Assembly: GCA_020284085.1 (NCBI GenBank)
Contig: JACEVL010000081.1
Location: 1,031,501-1,095,500 of the forward strand
Length of the DNA: 64,000 bases
Direction: 5' to 3'
Source: Aporrectodea caliginosa
Lineage: Eukaryota > Annelida > Clitellata > Crassiclitellata > Lumbricidae
This document shows positions 33,353-45,149 of this stretch, one piece after another. A model generated the notes under the pieces. The model was not told the DNA's origin, searched no databases, and saw only the letters and a list, made by a program, of their open reading frames with translations. A program made the position numbers and the translations under genes. The first letter of the stretch is position 1. The number at the start of each line of letters is the position of its first letter.

Positions 33353-33587
33353 TGTATTGTATTGTATTGTATTTGAACACTTGTTATAGCGCCCTTTCCA
33401 GATTCCTATTCAGAGGCGCTCCCGACTACTGCGCGTACGCTGAATCGGAGTTTCACGCCGAAGCGCATGAGCAATTGCGAGTGAAGGACTTGCCCAGGGT
33501 CCCTACGCGGCGGCTTTGATGTGGATTCGAACCCGCAACCCTCCAGCTGCAAGGCACTGAACATACCCTACACCACCGCGCCCCAGT
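33353..33587 (-). mobile_element. tRNA-derived SINE, complete, minus strand
   Basis: Read on the minus strand: tRNA-like head with A box and GGGTTCGAATCC-type B box, body GTAGGGACCCTGGGCAAGTC, LINE-like tail GCGCCTCTGAATAGG and GGGCGCTATAACAAG, then an ACAAT repeat. Confidence 0.88.
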
Positions 33588-33765
33588 TGTATTGTGTTGT
33601 ATTGTATTGTATTGTATTGTACTCCACGTTTATATTGCGACCGAGCCACCCGCAGTAAAGATCCGAGAAATTAATCTCTGATAAACCGACCGACCGGGAA
33701 TCGAAACTGGGCCGCCGGAGTGACGAGCGGGCTACCAACCCACTCGGCCACTCAGGACCTCTGTA
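33588..33765 (-). mobile_element. Second SINE family (tRNA-Leu/Ser-like head), minus strand
   Basis: The minus strand begins CCTGAGTGGCCGAGTGG, an A box typical of Leu/Ser tRNAs. It continues with GTTTCGATTCCCGG as B box, a body with GATTAATTTCTCGGATC and a tail ATATAAACGTGGAGTACAAT followed by ACAAT repeats. It abuts the preceding SINE head to tail. The body differs from the first family, but the ACAAT end is shared. Confidence 0.75.
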
Positions 33766-34264
33766 TATAATAGGATACAATATAATAATTATAGTTTAAT
33801 CAAATGCCTTCTAAGGTGTCTTAATTATAATGCCCAAGGCATCCAGCGATGGCCGCTTCATGTGAAATCTTAGTTGAGAATCAAGATCCGTTGGAGAAGA
33901 CAAATGTTGAAGTCCAGTTGGTCAGGAAGCCAGAGAATCAGATTACGGCAGATAATTAAATTATTATAAGCTTTAGTAGAACGGGAAAGATATATGTGTT
34001 ATAGACCAAAGCAAGGCAGAAAACAGTCGTCTAATGCATAGAAAGAATATCTAAAGCATTAGACACTTGTGCAACTAGAATGCTTATATATATATAGGCG
34101 ACTCACACATAAATCATCTGGCATTTAAAGACAGTCGTATAAATTATTAAGTAGGCCTACAGAGCTAAAACAGACAAATACACGATGCATGGCCTTTTGT
34201 GTTCGTGCTAGTACTATGCTTGTTTGAAGTCTTTGAAGTTGACGAAGACTTTCTGGTAGTTTTC

Positions 34265-34495
34265 TACCAGAAAGTGCCAGTTAATCGAATCCAACATAAT
34301 GCACTACATGCAGGATTCGAAGGGAAAAGAAGCAAAGGCAGACCAAGACTGCGTTGGATAGATAATATAAATGGGAACATAACATCATTTGGACTAAAAC
34401 GAAGGAGAGCAATTGACTTGCCAAATAACTGAGGACAATGGAGATAATCTATTCGTAGCCATCGCTGCCAAATGACTGGCGTCAGGAGCTGATGA
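34265..34495 (+). pseudogene. LINE ORF2 extreme C-terminal fragment
   Basis: The frame reads GKRSKGRPRLRWIDNINGNI and then a degenerate tail. This GRPRLRWIDNI motif is characteristic of the C-terminus in the LINE group also seen at 18310 and 62286. It is truncated on both sides. Confidence 0.65.
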
Positions 34496-34502
34496 CGATG
34501 AT

Positions 34503-35270
34503 AGGATATAAGGTATCCGGACGATTGGTCATCAGGACGATTGGTCATAGGACGATTGGTCATAGGACGATCGGTCATACGGACGATTGGTCATAGGGCC
34601 TATTGGTCATAGGACTATTGGTCATAGGGCCTACCGGTCATAGGTCACATGGGTCTTAGGGCCTGCCGGTCATAGGTCCTATCGGCGATGGGACTATCGA
34701 AGGCTATTGAAGGCTAAAACAGAGAATTTTTCTAAAACATGAACAACCATTAACTGGATCATTTGCTGTGAAATACGAAATACGAAATACGAACAACACG
34801 TGAAAGTCTGGAATTATCCTAATAAGTTTCTTGACTGGCACTGATTGCATTAAAATTTTTGTCTAAAAACGATCAGTGTCCCCAATTGATGCCTTTTATA
34901 CTTGAGTAAAATACGGGTAAAACGTTTATTATTTAGACCGAACGTTAAGTTCTTTGAATGAGTAGACCTACTGTTGATGCCTGTAAGTAATTATCCTAAT
35001 AAGTTTCTTGATTGGCACTGATTGTATTTGTCTAAAAACGATGAATGTCCCTAATTGCTGCTTATTTTGCGTTCGGTGTGTTAAGCTTAAAACTAAGAAT
35101 GTCCATAACTAACGACTACAACCAAGTATGTCGGTTTTTAGTGGCATATGACCAATCGTCCATATATGACCAATCGTCCTATGACCAATCGTCCTATGAC
35201 CAATCGTCCTATGACCAATCGTCCTATGACCAATCGTCCTATGACCAATCGTCCTAGAACCGGATATAAT
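34503..35270. mobile_element. Foldback-like element with inverted arrays of a 15-bp repeat
   Basis: The left end (34510-34690) is a tandem array of GGACGATTGGTCATA. The right end (35143-35258) is the same 15-mer in reverse orientation (TATGACCAATCGTCC), about seven clean units. The outer flanks (ATATAAGGTATCCGG versus the inverse of CCGGATATAATG) also resemble each other. The interior holds a direct duplication: 34813-34880 and 34988-35045 both carry ATTATCCTAATAAGTTTCTT and GTCTAAAAACGAT. This is the architecture of Foldback/tandem-repeat-TIR elements. No transposase. Confidence 0.75.
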
Positions 35271-35279
35271 GATCACAAG

Positions 35280-37310
35280 CACAAAGGTTTGTGTCTCGAT
35301 GTATGTCGCAGGAACAGTGCATTCAGTCTATTAGGTCTACTAGACTAATTATACCTTATTAGAGGTGAAGTTCAACACCCGATCTCATGCGTGTAGGCCT
35401 ACAGCTGCAAAGATTATACTAAAATCCTTCACTTATCACAGAACATAATTTATATCCGTGTGCGAACACCAGCAGCCTGTGAAACATGGCTCGAAGACCT
35501 AAATCAATTATAATAGCCTAAAACAAATACATAGACTACAGACAGATTCGAAAGCTTTCTGATGCTATAGAGGCTGAACATAGAACGAATTACTTAGGAT
35601 ATAAAGCTATTCAAACTGACCTGAACGCTGCAAACTCTTTCCAGCAAGTAACCACCCGGCGACTATCTACAGTTACTGAAACACTAGACGTCGAATAGCG
35701 GCACGTGTACGACTGTAGGCTACAATAAAGGGGCACTTGTTTCCACCTTCCCGCCCTCCCTTTCTGTCTCTCTACCGTCTTTCCTTGCTGCTGCTTTATC
35801 TGTCGAAACAAGGATTTTATATGTGAGAAACGATATGTTTGTGCCCTGTACGCTCATTAACTACTATTTACATTCCATCGGTCTTGATAGCGCAACAGAC
35901 GTCAGTAAGCGTTTTACACACAAATATAATGTTTATGCGAGTCTTATCCTACAATAATAGTCGGAACACTTTCTATAACACAGGCGTCTAAACCAAATTA
36001 CGCCCTTCTTTCTTCAGAAGCGGATGTATTCCTAAGAGCGCGGAGGAATCCTTGGAAACCAGTCAAGTCTCGAGCGCTCTGAGCGATTCTTAAAAGACCC
36101 GATGCAAGCACTCGTGATCTCGCCCGAGCGGATGTGTTCGGCCCTCGTCGAGCACGACCAGAAGAAGGAAACTATTACCGGGTCCGGTAATAAATTCAGA
36201 CCACGGGGCCTCAGAAGGTTGGCCACTCATAATGGATTCTCAGCTTCGCCGAATTCGATCCCACAGCGGCTTATTTGTTGAGATTTTATGTGCGCAAACC
36301 TACAGGGCATATCTATAAAACATGGCCAATTTAACAGTCAAGGAGGATAACTGGTCCGCTTATAAGCTGTTTCTTTGTGTATTGTGTTGTTCCAGGAGAG
36401 AGAACCGCAAGATCATTGTGCGTGTAGTTTTTTCATCAATTAAGAGAATGCGGATTAAAGTGCAGTGGTGATTAAATACGACCTTATCCTTTATAGGTCC
36501 ACAGGAGTTCTGTTAAACGAACACATGAAAAGCCATTTATGCTAATAATTATATTCGTTTATCGAGAAAGACAACTCTAATTGACACACCGCAATCAGTT
36601 ACAATGTCAAAGAGTTTATGAAAATAATAGGTGTTTGTTTTACTCATTACGTAGTTGAATTTGCTGTGTCATTCTTTAAGAACCCATAGATTGTCTTGAT
36701 AACCAATTTTACAACTGAAGTAGAGCTCATAGTCTTTCTTAATTAGCTCACAATGTCGTAGTCTTTCTTAATGAGCGCATAGTCTTTCTTCTTTGAAGCT
36801 TAGGCGCACACTCGCCACAAATGTAAGAGAATGTATCGCGGTTGTTGCGACATTGACGAAACATCGTTCTGTAAGCAATAAATGTCACTGTTAAGTACAC
36901 ATGCCATGCTATCCACTCCTGTAGAACATGTGCATCAACATAGCATATTACGTACAAACTGATATTGACGTAATGCATAGCATCTGTGTGTGCGGGCTGC
37001 TTTTATAGCCTATCCTGTCAGCATTCATCCTGACTAAGTATGCTCAGACATACATAAAATTTAGCATTTCCATTTTACACGATGGGCAACCTGCACTGAC
37101 GGTGAGCGCATGCCCAAGCATGCCTGGACTAAACAAAGCAGCTTACTTTTGGGCAACATAATCAGTAGACTGACATTTGAGAAGAAATCCTAAAAATAGG
37201 AATTTCCATAAAATGACCCGTGATAAGAAAATGTGAATGAGTTTCGTGATCAGCAGTCCAGAATCCACAAGATGCCCCAAAAGGTGTTCAGGACGCAAGC
37301 TCTTTGTTAT
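35280..37310. other. No gene recognised
   Basis: Only short frames (up to 76 codons). 36020-36240 is locally GC-rich with a 64-codon minus frame, not recognised. No repeat array. Confidence 0.4.
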
Positions 37311-37553
37311 CCAGCGATCAGTGGCGTAACAACCATATAACGAGGTTGGACAAAGTCCAGGAGCCTCCGCGGTCTCAAAGGTCCCAAACTTTTTAACGTG
37401 AGTTCAGCAAGGAATTTGAAACAACAAAAACTGGACATTCTCAAACTCTTAGTAGTGAGTCTCCTCTCGGCGTCTGCCCGATCCATTTTCTTTGCCTCTC
37501 TCTTATTGTGCGTATAAGGACTCTTTCTTCTCCAATTATTCCCATCACTTTCA

Positions 37554-37868
37554 TTGAAGGAAAAATGGAAGGGAGGAAGACAAGAGGAAGACCAAGACAG
37601 ATTATATGCTGGATTGGATGATGACAAACGGTTACAGGAAGTTGAAAAAAGAGGCCCAACAACGAGAGTATATAGTGGCGACGTCGGACATTTGAACTTG
37701 CCTAAGAGGCAGAGAACCACAAGAAGAAGACTCAAACTCATATTGAGCTCTCACATCACGGAATTGGCCACTGCCTGTGTGCTGTTTGTCACTCTCCCAG
37801 TCATCGTCGCCAGTGCGAAGCGCTCCTTCTCCAAATTGAAATTCGTAAAGACGTATCTTACACTATAA
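37554..37868 (+). pseudogene. hAT transposase C-terminal remnant
   Basis: The 104-codon frame ends LFVTLPVIVASAKRSFSKLK followed by FVKTYL, a near-textbook hAT dimerisation-domain signature (LPV-V-SAxRSFSKLKxxKxYL). The stop follows at once, where active family members continue into an RSTM motif. The upstream half does not resemble a DDE catalytic core. It lies within the 37319-38758 TIRs and in line with them. Confidence 0.8.
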
Positions 37869-38410
37869 TGACCATATTTGATGGCCTTGCTCTTCTTGTG
37901 ATCGAAAACGAATGTGCAAGAAGTAATAGAATATTGATGACTTGCGAACAGTAAAGCTGGAATAGTCAAATTCATGAAGTAATTCTCTGATGAACTACAG
38001 ACTACACTCAACATTACATTACTTTGTAGGCAGTGCCTCAGTAGCATGTACAGGCGGCTGTCGCCGGCAGACCAATACATTTCGTTTTATTTTATTTTAT
38101 AAATCAAGACAATTTAACTTGAATTATTAATCTCCTTTTAACTATTCATCACTCAATACACTCACCAGGGTAACCTAGAAACTTATTGACTATACTTATA
38201 CTATGCATGAAGTAGCACTCTGTTCTTGATTCATCATTCATTATGTAATTCTCTTATCTAACCAGTGACTTACTAGTCTATACGCGACAGGCCAAATTAG
38301 CTAATACATTTCGGTTGTATTCCTGTTTTGTCTTGAAATACTAATGTGACTTGAACTATGGATTATTGATGATAACGTTTAATACTTTTTTACGTAACTG
38401 AAATTTTAAA

Positions 38411-38462
38411 TAGCTCGATGGTGTAACGGTTAATGTGTTGGACTGTCAATCGAGAGGTCGGG
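38411..38462 (+). pseudogene. tRNA-like fragment (Asp-like anticodon region)
   Basis: AGCTCGATGGTGTAACGG and GGACTGTCAATCGAGAGGTC resemble the D-arm and anticodon arm of a tRNA (GTC anticodon position). The T-arm B box and acceptor 3' half are replaced by unrelated sequence. A tRNA pseudogene or SINE head, not a functional tRNA. Confidence 0.45.
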
Positions 38463-38769
38463 GGAATTTCTGCTCCGCGTACGCCTCTATCAAACTCAGC
38501 TATAATGAGCACACTCATCGTACACTGTCGATGGGAAGATGGGACGACGAGGAAGAGGACTGGCCACTCGCTCTCATCAATGAGGCTAGGAAAATAAAGT
38601 CGCTAACGCTTCATACCCATGGCTGCGTCAGGGCTAGCTTAAGGGACTGCTCTTCCTCCTTCCTCCTCCTCATTATTTTCACTCTTTAGTCTCTTAATTG
38701 GTAAGGGCTTCCAAGGTTATTGTGTCCAAGGGCCCCCGGCTAGGTTGTTACGCCACTGCTGCCAGCAAT

Positions 38770-39280
38770 ACCAGTCCATACGAGTCCAATCAATCTTCTG
38801 TAGCCTCACACTTGTCATTGATACTTACTACGAAAAGCGGGGCATTTGAACACATGGACATGTGTTATTTTGTGTCTGACTTAGCCGCATTTTCGGTGTG
38901 CATTTAGTTATAGTAGCTCAGGCCTTACGAATCTTTATATATATACGCGCGTATGTATAACACTTCAAAGGCCCCTACCGCATTTTACCACACCATTCCA
39001 GCCCTTGTCTGCTTAACACATTTTAGCTTTAGGGCTTTGATGAAGGTCCGTAAACAAATGTGGAAGCAATTTGTAGCGGCAACCTGTGCTTGCATATCGA
39101 TGTAAACTAGATCAGACAAGACTTTTTAGCGTTACTTAACATCTAAAGAGGAGTCAAAATATTATTGCGCAGTCTCGTTAGGTGAGCAATACTGGCAGTC
39201 TGGCACACGACCTACATTTACGCATGATTTACAATATAGGCCTACAATACAACTGATCTTTGATATCGCCCTTCTTACTA
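38770..39280. other. No gene recognised
   Basis: Unique sequence with one TAGGCCTA (39237). Confidence 0.4.
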
Positions 39281-39284
39281 AGGT

Positions 39285-39452
39285 TGCCCTAAGCTCAGAA
39301 GTGCACACGCCTCTGCGACGCAGAAGCAATTATATTGCCGAGCAATTGTGCGCGAAGGACTTGCTCAAGGTCCCTACGCGGCGGCTTGAGGTGGATTCGA
39401 ACCTGCAACCCTCCGGCTACAAGGCACCGAACATACCCCTACATGCACCACA
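39285..39452 (-). mobile_element. tRNA-derived SINE, minus strand
   Basis: Inverse copy of the head and body (CGGAGGGTTGCAGGTTCGAA; GTAGGGACCTTGAGCAAGTC) with the second type of 3' region, containing CGTCGCAGAGGCGTGTGCAC and CTTCTGAGCTTAGGGC as in the 2487 copy. Confidence 0.8.
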
Positions 39453-39459
39453 AGAATTG

Positions 39460-40010
39460 ACAAGAGTCGACAATGGATCCATACTTTGCAGACCTGTGCA
39501 GATTTCTTTTTAGCTACGTTGAAGCAGGCCTATTCATAGTATCGTGCCTAACATTTAAAAGTGACATGTCAAGTCATTTTGACCTTGGGTCATTTTGCTT
39601 GTACACATCAATTCGTCTGGTCCCACTTTGTAGCGTTTTCTAATACTAAAAAGTGTGGCTCAAAAGTACGAGAGTCGCTCTCTGCTTCTGCGTTATCCAT
39701 CTGTGCAAACATGCATAGGGCTTATCAACTACGCAACTGAATTACTTTAGGCGCTTAAATTCGAGGCCACTGGTTCTTTGCAAAATGTAGGCATATATCT
39801 ATTTTTTTTATGTCAGTTCGCATTACACTATGGTGGCCAGTGTCCCCGTGTTTTTATGCACTGTTTCAGTGGATAACATCATTAGGACTGCTAATGCTGT
39901 TGGATAATGTATTATGCATAGGCGTAACTTTGGTCCAGAAAGTTGGGTCCTACATTTCGCACAGTTTCCCTTCGCGATTGTTAATTAATTATAATGGTGC
40001 CGTTTACGTA
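39460..40010. other. No gene recognised
   Basis: Unique sequence without ORF or repeat. Confidence 0.4.
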
Positions 40011-40011
40011 C

Positions 40012-40311
<300 letters not shown>

Positions 40312-40456
40312 AATGAGAGAGATAATGATGATGAGGATGATAATAAGGATAATGATTGGTACACCATTGGTTGATGAGAGATCTCAGCGCCTCCGATCGA
40401 ATGATATCCTACAGGCCATTAGGTTCAACGTTCACACTGGGCCATCTCTCACCAGG

Positions 40457-40476
40457 CGGTCGGTCGGTCGGTCGGT
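40457..40476. repeat. (GGTC)n short repeat
   Basis: Five CGGT units. Confidence 0.85.
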
Positions 40477-40479
40477 ATA

Positions 40480-42290
40480 GCAGAACGATGAATGCACTAT
40501 ACATCTTCATAGGGGTGGATGCTGATGGCACTTCACAGTCCCTGGTTTGTCATATCCTCGCGGAATTCTTGAATATCCAACTGCAGACGGCATAAAAATC
40601 CGCTTTTGTAGTGACGCATTGTGTAATATTCTCTATTGCTTGATCATTAAAATTATGATACAGGAGCCATTTTCTGTATGCATGCTCATGCCACAAAAAC
40701 GCTAATGCATTTTGCCCACATGTGGTACCATTCATTTCACTGTGTCTATCTCTTAGTCTTTACTGCATAAGCCTGCGTTACCTTATTTTAAGACTAGACG
40801 CTGCTTAGACTTGTTGTCGGAAGTAACGTGAGTCTCTGTCCATAAACTTTATGATGGTCCCGTATTTTTCCGCCATGTGTTGCTGATTATTTGCAACGAA
40901 TTGGCTGTTGATGTGGAACTCGATGCACCACGTCATTCGTGCTTGCAAAGAACCACCTGCAATATTATACCGTTTCTGCATGCGTTATCAGCCAAAAGCA
41001 TGTTAATATGAAGGCTTTTTCGTCTACCTCCGATCTCTTCTCAAAGACAATTAGGTTATTGTTGATTTCGAAGGCCATTGTTTAGGAGAGTCATCTCAAA
41101 CTCTTGGACCAATGACCAAATATGCGTACAGCCCATTTTTGGCCTGCTGCACAAGATTTCATTATTCCTGATGAATAATTAATAATAATGGCTATTTAAA
41201 TTATTTTATTACGCTTACTAGTTATTAGGAACAAATCATTGCTGAATCATTGAATAAATTGTCTAACTATTTTATTAGGCCTACCTTTACTAAATATTTC
41301 ACCAACAAATCATTGCTGAATTAATTATTGAAAAAATTTGTCAAAGTATTTAATTGCGTTTACTGACATTTTTGGAAATAAATAGTTGCTTGAGAATCTT
41401 TGTAGCCAAATCTCTTCAATATAGACCTGCCTCTAGAGTCTAGTCGCGTGTAGAAAATGCAGTCAGTGGCAAATGTCGTGACAGATAAGTTAGTCAACTG
41501 AAGCCGTTATTTTGTAAAGCATCTACAAATCTTCTCATCAATCAACGAAGCCATGGTAAAGTTTCGATGAGAACTAGTAGGCCTACTATGCTTACTGAAA
41601 TAGTCGCAAAATCATAATAGCACCGTGTTGTGACGGAAAGACTATTATATTAGATATGTTTGTAAGAAACGATCATTTTAGTCATTGGGGTTCTACTACC
41701 TTTTATAGTGACGGAGCCCGAGGCGGGCCAGATATTTTTTAAACCAGGGCAGTCATACAAGTAACCATGGCGCAGCGCAGAGGGCGATTTAAATTCTCGG
41801 CAGGGTAAAAATTCCGGCATCCTTGTGGCAGGGCAGCGACCAGGGCAAAGGCTCTTCTTTCAGGCCATTTGTCCTGGCTTGTTCTGATGTAGCGCCACCA
41901 CTGCCAAGGGTGTAGGGCCTACACTGTAGGCTACGCCGTTTATGTTTTTGCAATGTAATGACGTGGACCTGTTACATGTATATTGCCGATACTGGACACA
42001 AATGCATAGATTACGTAGACTTACTTAGATTGAGGCCTATATAAACCTATTTAAAGTGAACGCTCAAGTACATGCATACATTGAAAAAAAACATACCTGG
42101 TATCTACAGTCTTAGAAGTGAACCAGAACAGACTGGACTGCATGCTGTCTACCTCTTCTCAGTCATCGCTGTCAACGCATAATGTTTGCCTACTCATTTT
42201 CAGTTTCTTTTCCTGTCTGCGTGTATAGATAGAAAGAGAAAAGCCACAGTCCATCACGTATTAATTTCTGATCGTAATCGTATCGGTCTC
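40480..42290. other. No gene recognised
   Basis: AT-rich; contains a degenerate duplication of AACAAATCATTGCTGAAT (about 41230 and 41306). 41700-41905 is G/C-homopolymer-rich (GGCAGGGCAGCGACCAGGGC) and ends TAGCGCCACCACTG, perhaps one end of an old hAT, but no partner end or target duplication could be paired. Confidence 0.35.
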
Positions 42291-42295
42291 CTAAT

Positions 42296-42380
42296 TTCTA
42301 AAGTGTTACTCTAAAGCTGAGCGAGGGGCACCAGCTTATTCACGAGCGCTGCGTCGTATCAGAGGGGTTGTCCAGAGACC
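42296..42380 (+). repeat. Dispersed repeat fragment shared with 54837-54920
   Basis: Shares AGCTTATTCACGAGCGCTGC with the 54837 segment (one mismatch) and similar flanks (TCTAAAG before, TCAGAGGGG after). An unidentified dispersed repeat, same orientation. Confidence 0.6.
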
Positions 42381-42446
42381 AATGTCTAGTTATTACAATT
42401 ACAATCTAAAGGCCTAGGCCTACTAAATAATTCCAGAGACGCCATC

Positions 42447-42568
42447 GTGTTCGTGGTCGTCTTAAAGAAACGCAGATGTTTTGAAATTAGGTTAACAAAT
42501 GCACCTCGCTGCTATATTTGGAATCAACTCACCTATATCTTTCACACGTGGCGCTTATTAATAGTTTC
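42447..42568 (+). repeat. Inverted repeat arm (partner 44533-44645)
   Basis: TTCGTGGTCGTCTTAAAGAA, then GTTAACAAATGCAC, then TATATCTTTCACACG. The reverse complement is found at 44533-44645. The pair encloses an L2/CR1 fragment and a hAT element. Confidence 0.8.
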
Positions 42569-42596
42569 AGTCCGTGATGTCCAGGCTATCTGGTCT

Positions 42597-42727
42597 CTCT
42601 CTGCAAGCGTCATTTCTAAAATCCATAGCAGGTTTTACGACTTTGCAGCCAAGTAGGCCTATCAGTGGCCGTCTTTCTGAAATCCATAACACGTTTTTAC
42701 GACATTGCAGCCAAGTATCAGTGGCCA
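42597..42727. repeat. Tandem duplication of a 62/65-bp unit
   Basis: Two units containing TTTCTRAAATCCATARCA, GCAGCCAAGTA and TCAGTGGCC. The first carries an extra GGCCTA at 42656-42661. Confidence 0.85.
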
Positions 42728-42892
42728 AACATACTGTCCTTTCACTTATTCTAAGTATACAATTCCTAAACCGACTGAACAGAAACCTGATAAGAATGAT
42801 TACCTTGAAAAGGTGCCCACATATAAAAGTAGGGCCTACGGTAACATTCGAATCACCTGTGGCGTCCAAGCGACACTGCTTTTTATTCATTC

Positions 42893-42930
42893 ATTAATTC
42901 ATTCATTCATTAATTCATTAATTCATTCAG
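42893..42930. repeat. (ATTC)n microsatellite
   Basis: ATTCATTA/ATTCATTC units, the tail of a minus-oriented SINE end. Confidence 0.9.
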
Positions 42931-42992
42931 AGGACTTATATAGCGCCCCTCCAAGATAACCTACTCAGAGGCGCTTCCAACCCAACTCCGGC
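42930..42992 (-). mobile_element. SINE 3'-tail fragment, minus strand
   Basis: Inverse of GCGCCTCTGAGTAGG..GGGGCGCTATATAAG. Confidence 0.65.
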
Positions 42993-43009
42993 GATAAAGA
43001 ACAGTTGGA

Positions 43010-43540
43010 CTGCTAAGGTTCGTCTTTCACCTCTGCAGTCGGTCCCAAATGCAGCCGTCAGATTAATAGCACGCCTACCACGCTAATCTCACATTTTCTA
43101 CTTTCATGTTTGAACAACTGCACTGGCTTCATCTCTCTTCACGCATTAAATTCAAAATCCTCATTTTGGTGTTCAAGGCACAAAGGTTTCTTGCCCCAAA
43201 GTATATAGCTAGCTGATGTAGGCCTATAGGCCTATTACTCCGGCCTTTTCAGCCTCCTCGTAACGACCACTCCGCTCTGCAAACAGACTTGATCTGCTAG
43301 TTCCTCGTACAAGAACAGCTATGGCTCAGTCCCGATCCTTTACCTCAATTGGTCCCACTCTATGGAATGCGCTGTTTCCATCTATTCGCTCTCAAATTCT
43401 AGCTGGTAACTCTCTTCGACCTTAGCTTTTCTCATGACCTATTTTCTTCTCTTCTGACCTTGCGCACTGAGAGCGCCTCTGAACGGTTTACCCTACTAGA
43501 GGTGCTTTATAAATGTTTGTATACAATTCAATGCAAGACT
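43010..43540 (+). pseudogene. L2/CR1-like LINE RT 3' fragment
   Basis: Plus-strand reading shows LQSVPNAAVRLIARLP-like, LHWLHLSSRIKFKILILVFK-like, then APKYIAS, LLVPRTRTAMAQSRSF and IGPTLWNAL motifs, equivalent to those at 29852-30697. The frame switches at 43221-43234, where GGCCTATAGGCCTA is inserted. Removing 14 bases makes the two flanking segments collinear. The 3' tail (GCGCCTCTGAACGG, GGTGCTTTATAAATG) is present. Confidence 0.75.
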
Positions 43541-43651
43541 CTATTTCCTTTCCTCCTTCTGCTTAAGGTACACCCACAGGCCATGATACGTCTCGACCGA
43601 TAGATTGCGGTTTCACATTCTGCTGAACGTTAAGCTGTACATAGTGTTTAC

Positions 43652-44484
<833 letters not shown>

Positions 44485-44532
44485 GTGTTTGCGTATACAT
44501 GAATCCGCCTTACTTTCTAGAACGATTCTGGA

Positions 44533-44645
44533 ACGATTAATTAGCGCCGCGTGTGAAAGATATAGGTAAGTTGATGTTCCAGCGATGTGCATTTGTTAAC
44601 CTAATTTCAAAACATCTGCATTTCTTCAAGACGGCCACGAAAGTA
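44533..44645 (-). repeat. Inverted repeat arm (partner 42447-42568)
   Basis: Reverse complement of the earlier arm; about 85-90% alike by eye. A further short direct repeat (GTATACATGAATCCGCCTTA at about 44494; TACGGATCCGCCTTA at about 44660) brackets it. Confidence 0.8.
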
Positions 44646-44659
44646 TACTGTTTACGTGT

Positions 44660-45060
44660 ACGGATCCGCCTTAAACAAAGCACCCATATGCTCACGGAAC
44701 CAATCCCGTTTCACCCGTCCAATGTTTGAAGAAATATAAGCATTATTGTAACTTGTAATGTTGGAATAATGTTTAGATTTTAGAATGTTAAACTTTGGAT
44801 AGCAGTAATTTGCACCTCTGGTGCAGACTATTATATTACATTATACAATATACATAGGCTACAGTAGTCTAGCACTCTAGTGTAGCGTGAGTAAACAGCG
44901 GCATCCTCCTCTTATTGTATTTTGCCAGCAACTACATCTGACAGATGGATAGAATAATTATATAAAATATTCTGGAACAGAGTTATGGGAACGTTGGGCT
45001 ACAAGTAACTCAAATTTAAATTGAAGTTGGATTAATTATCCTTAAGAGAGAACCAGTCAC
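44660..45060. other. No gene recognised
   Basis: AT-rich unique sequence. Confidence 0.4.
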
Positions 45061-45149
45061 TGCCATAATCACCATTCACTACCACCGTTTCCCCGCCGCT
45101 TTTTGAAATTCATCGCTTTGACATCAGCATCCCCAGAACATAGTAGACG

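Larger units (their letters stand above)
37319..38758 (+). mobile_element. hAT transposon with transposase remnant
   Basis: The termini are perfect 16-bp inverted repeats CAGTGGCGTAACAACC. Left flank CCAGCGAT (37311-37318); right flank CCAGCAAT (38762-38769), displaced by three bases (CTG), consistent with an aged 8-bp duplication and a small slip. Transposase sequence lies inside (37554-37868), and a tRNA-like segment is embedded at 38411-38462. Confidence 0.75.

Noticed and set aside
38411..38462. Functional tRNA-Asp
   Set aside because: The T-arm and 3' acceptor strand are missing.
41697..41915. Possible hAT with TAGTGACGG / CAGTGGTGGCG ends
   Set aside because: The ends pair poorly and no 8-bp duplication could be found.
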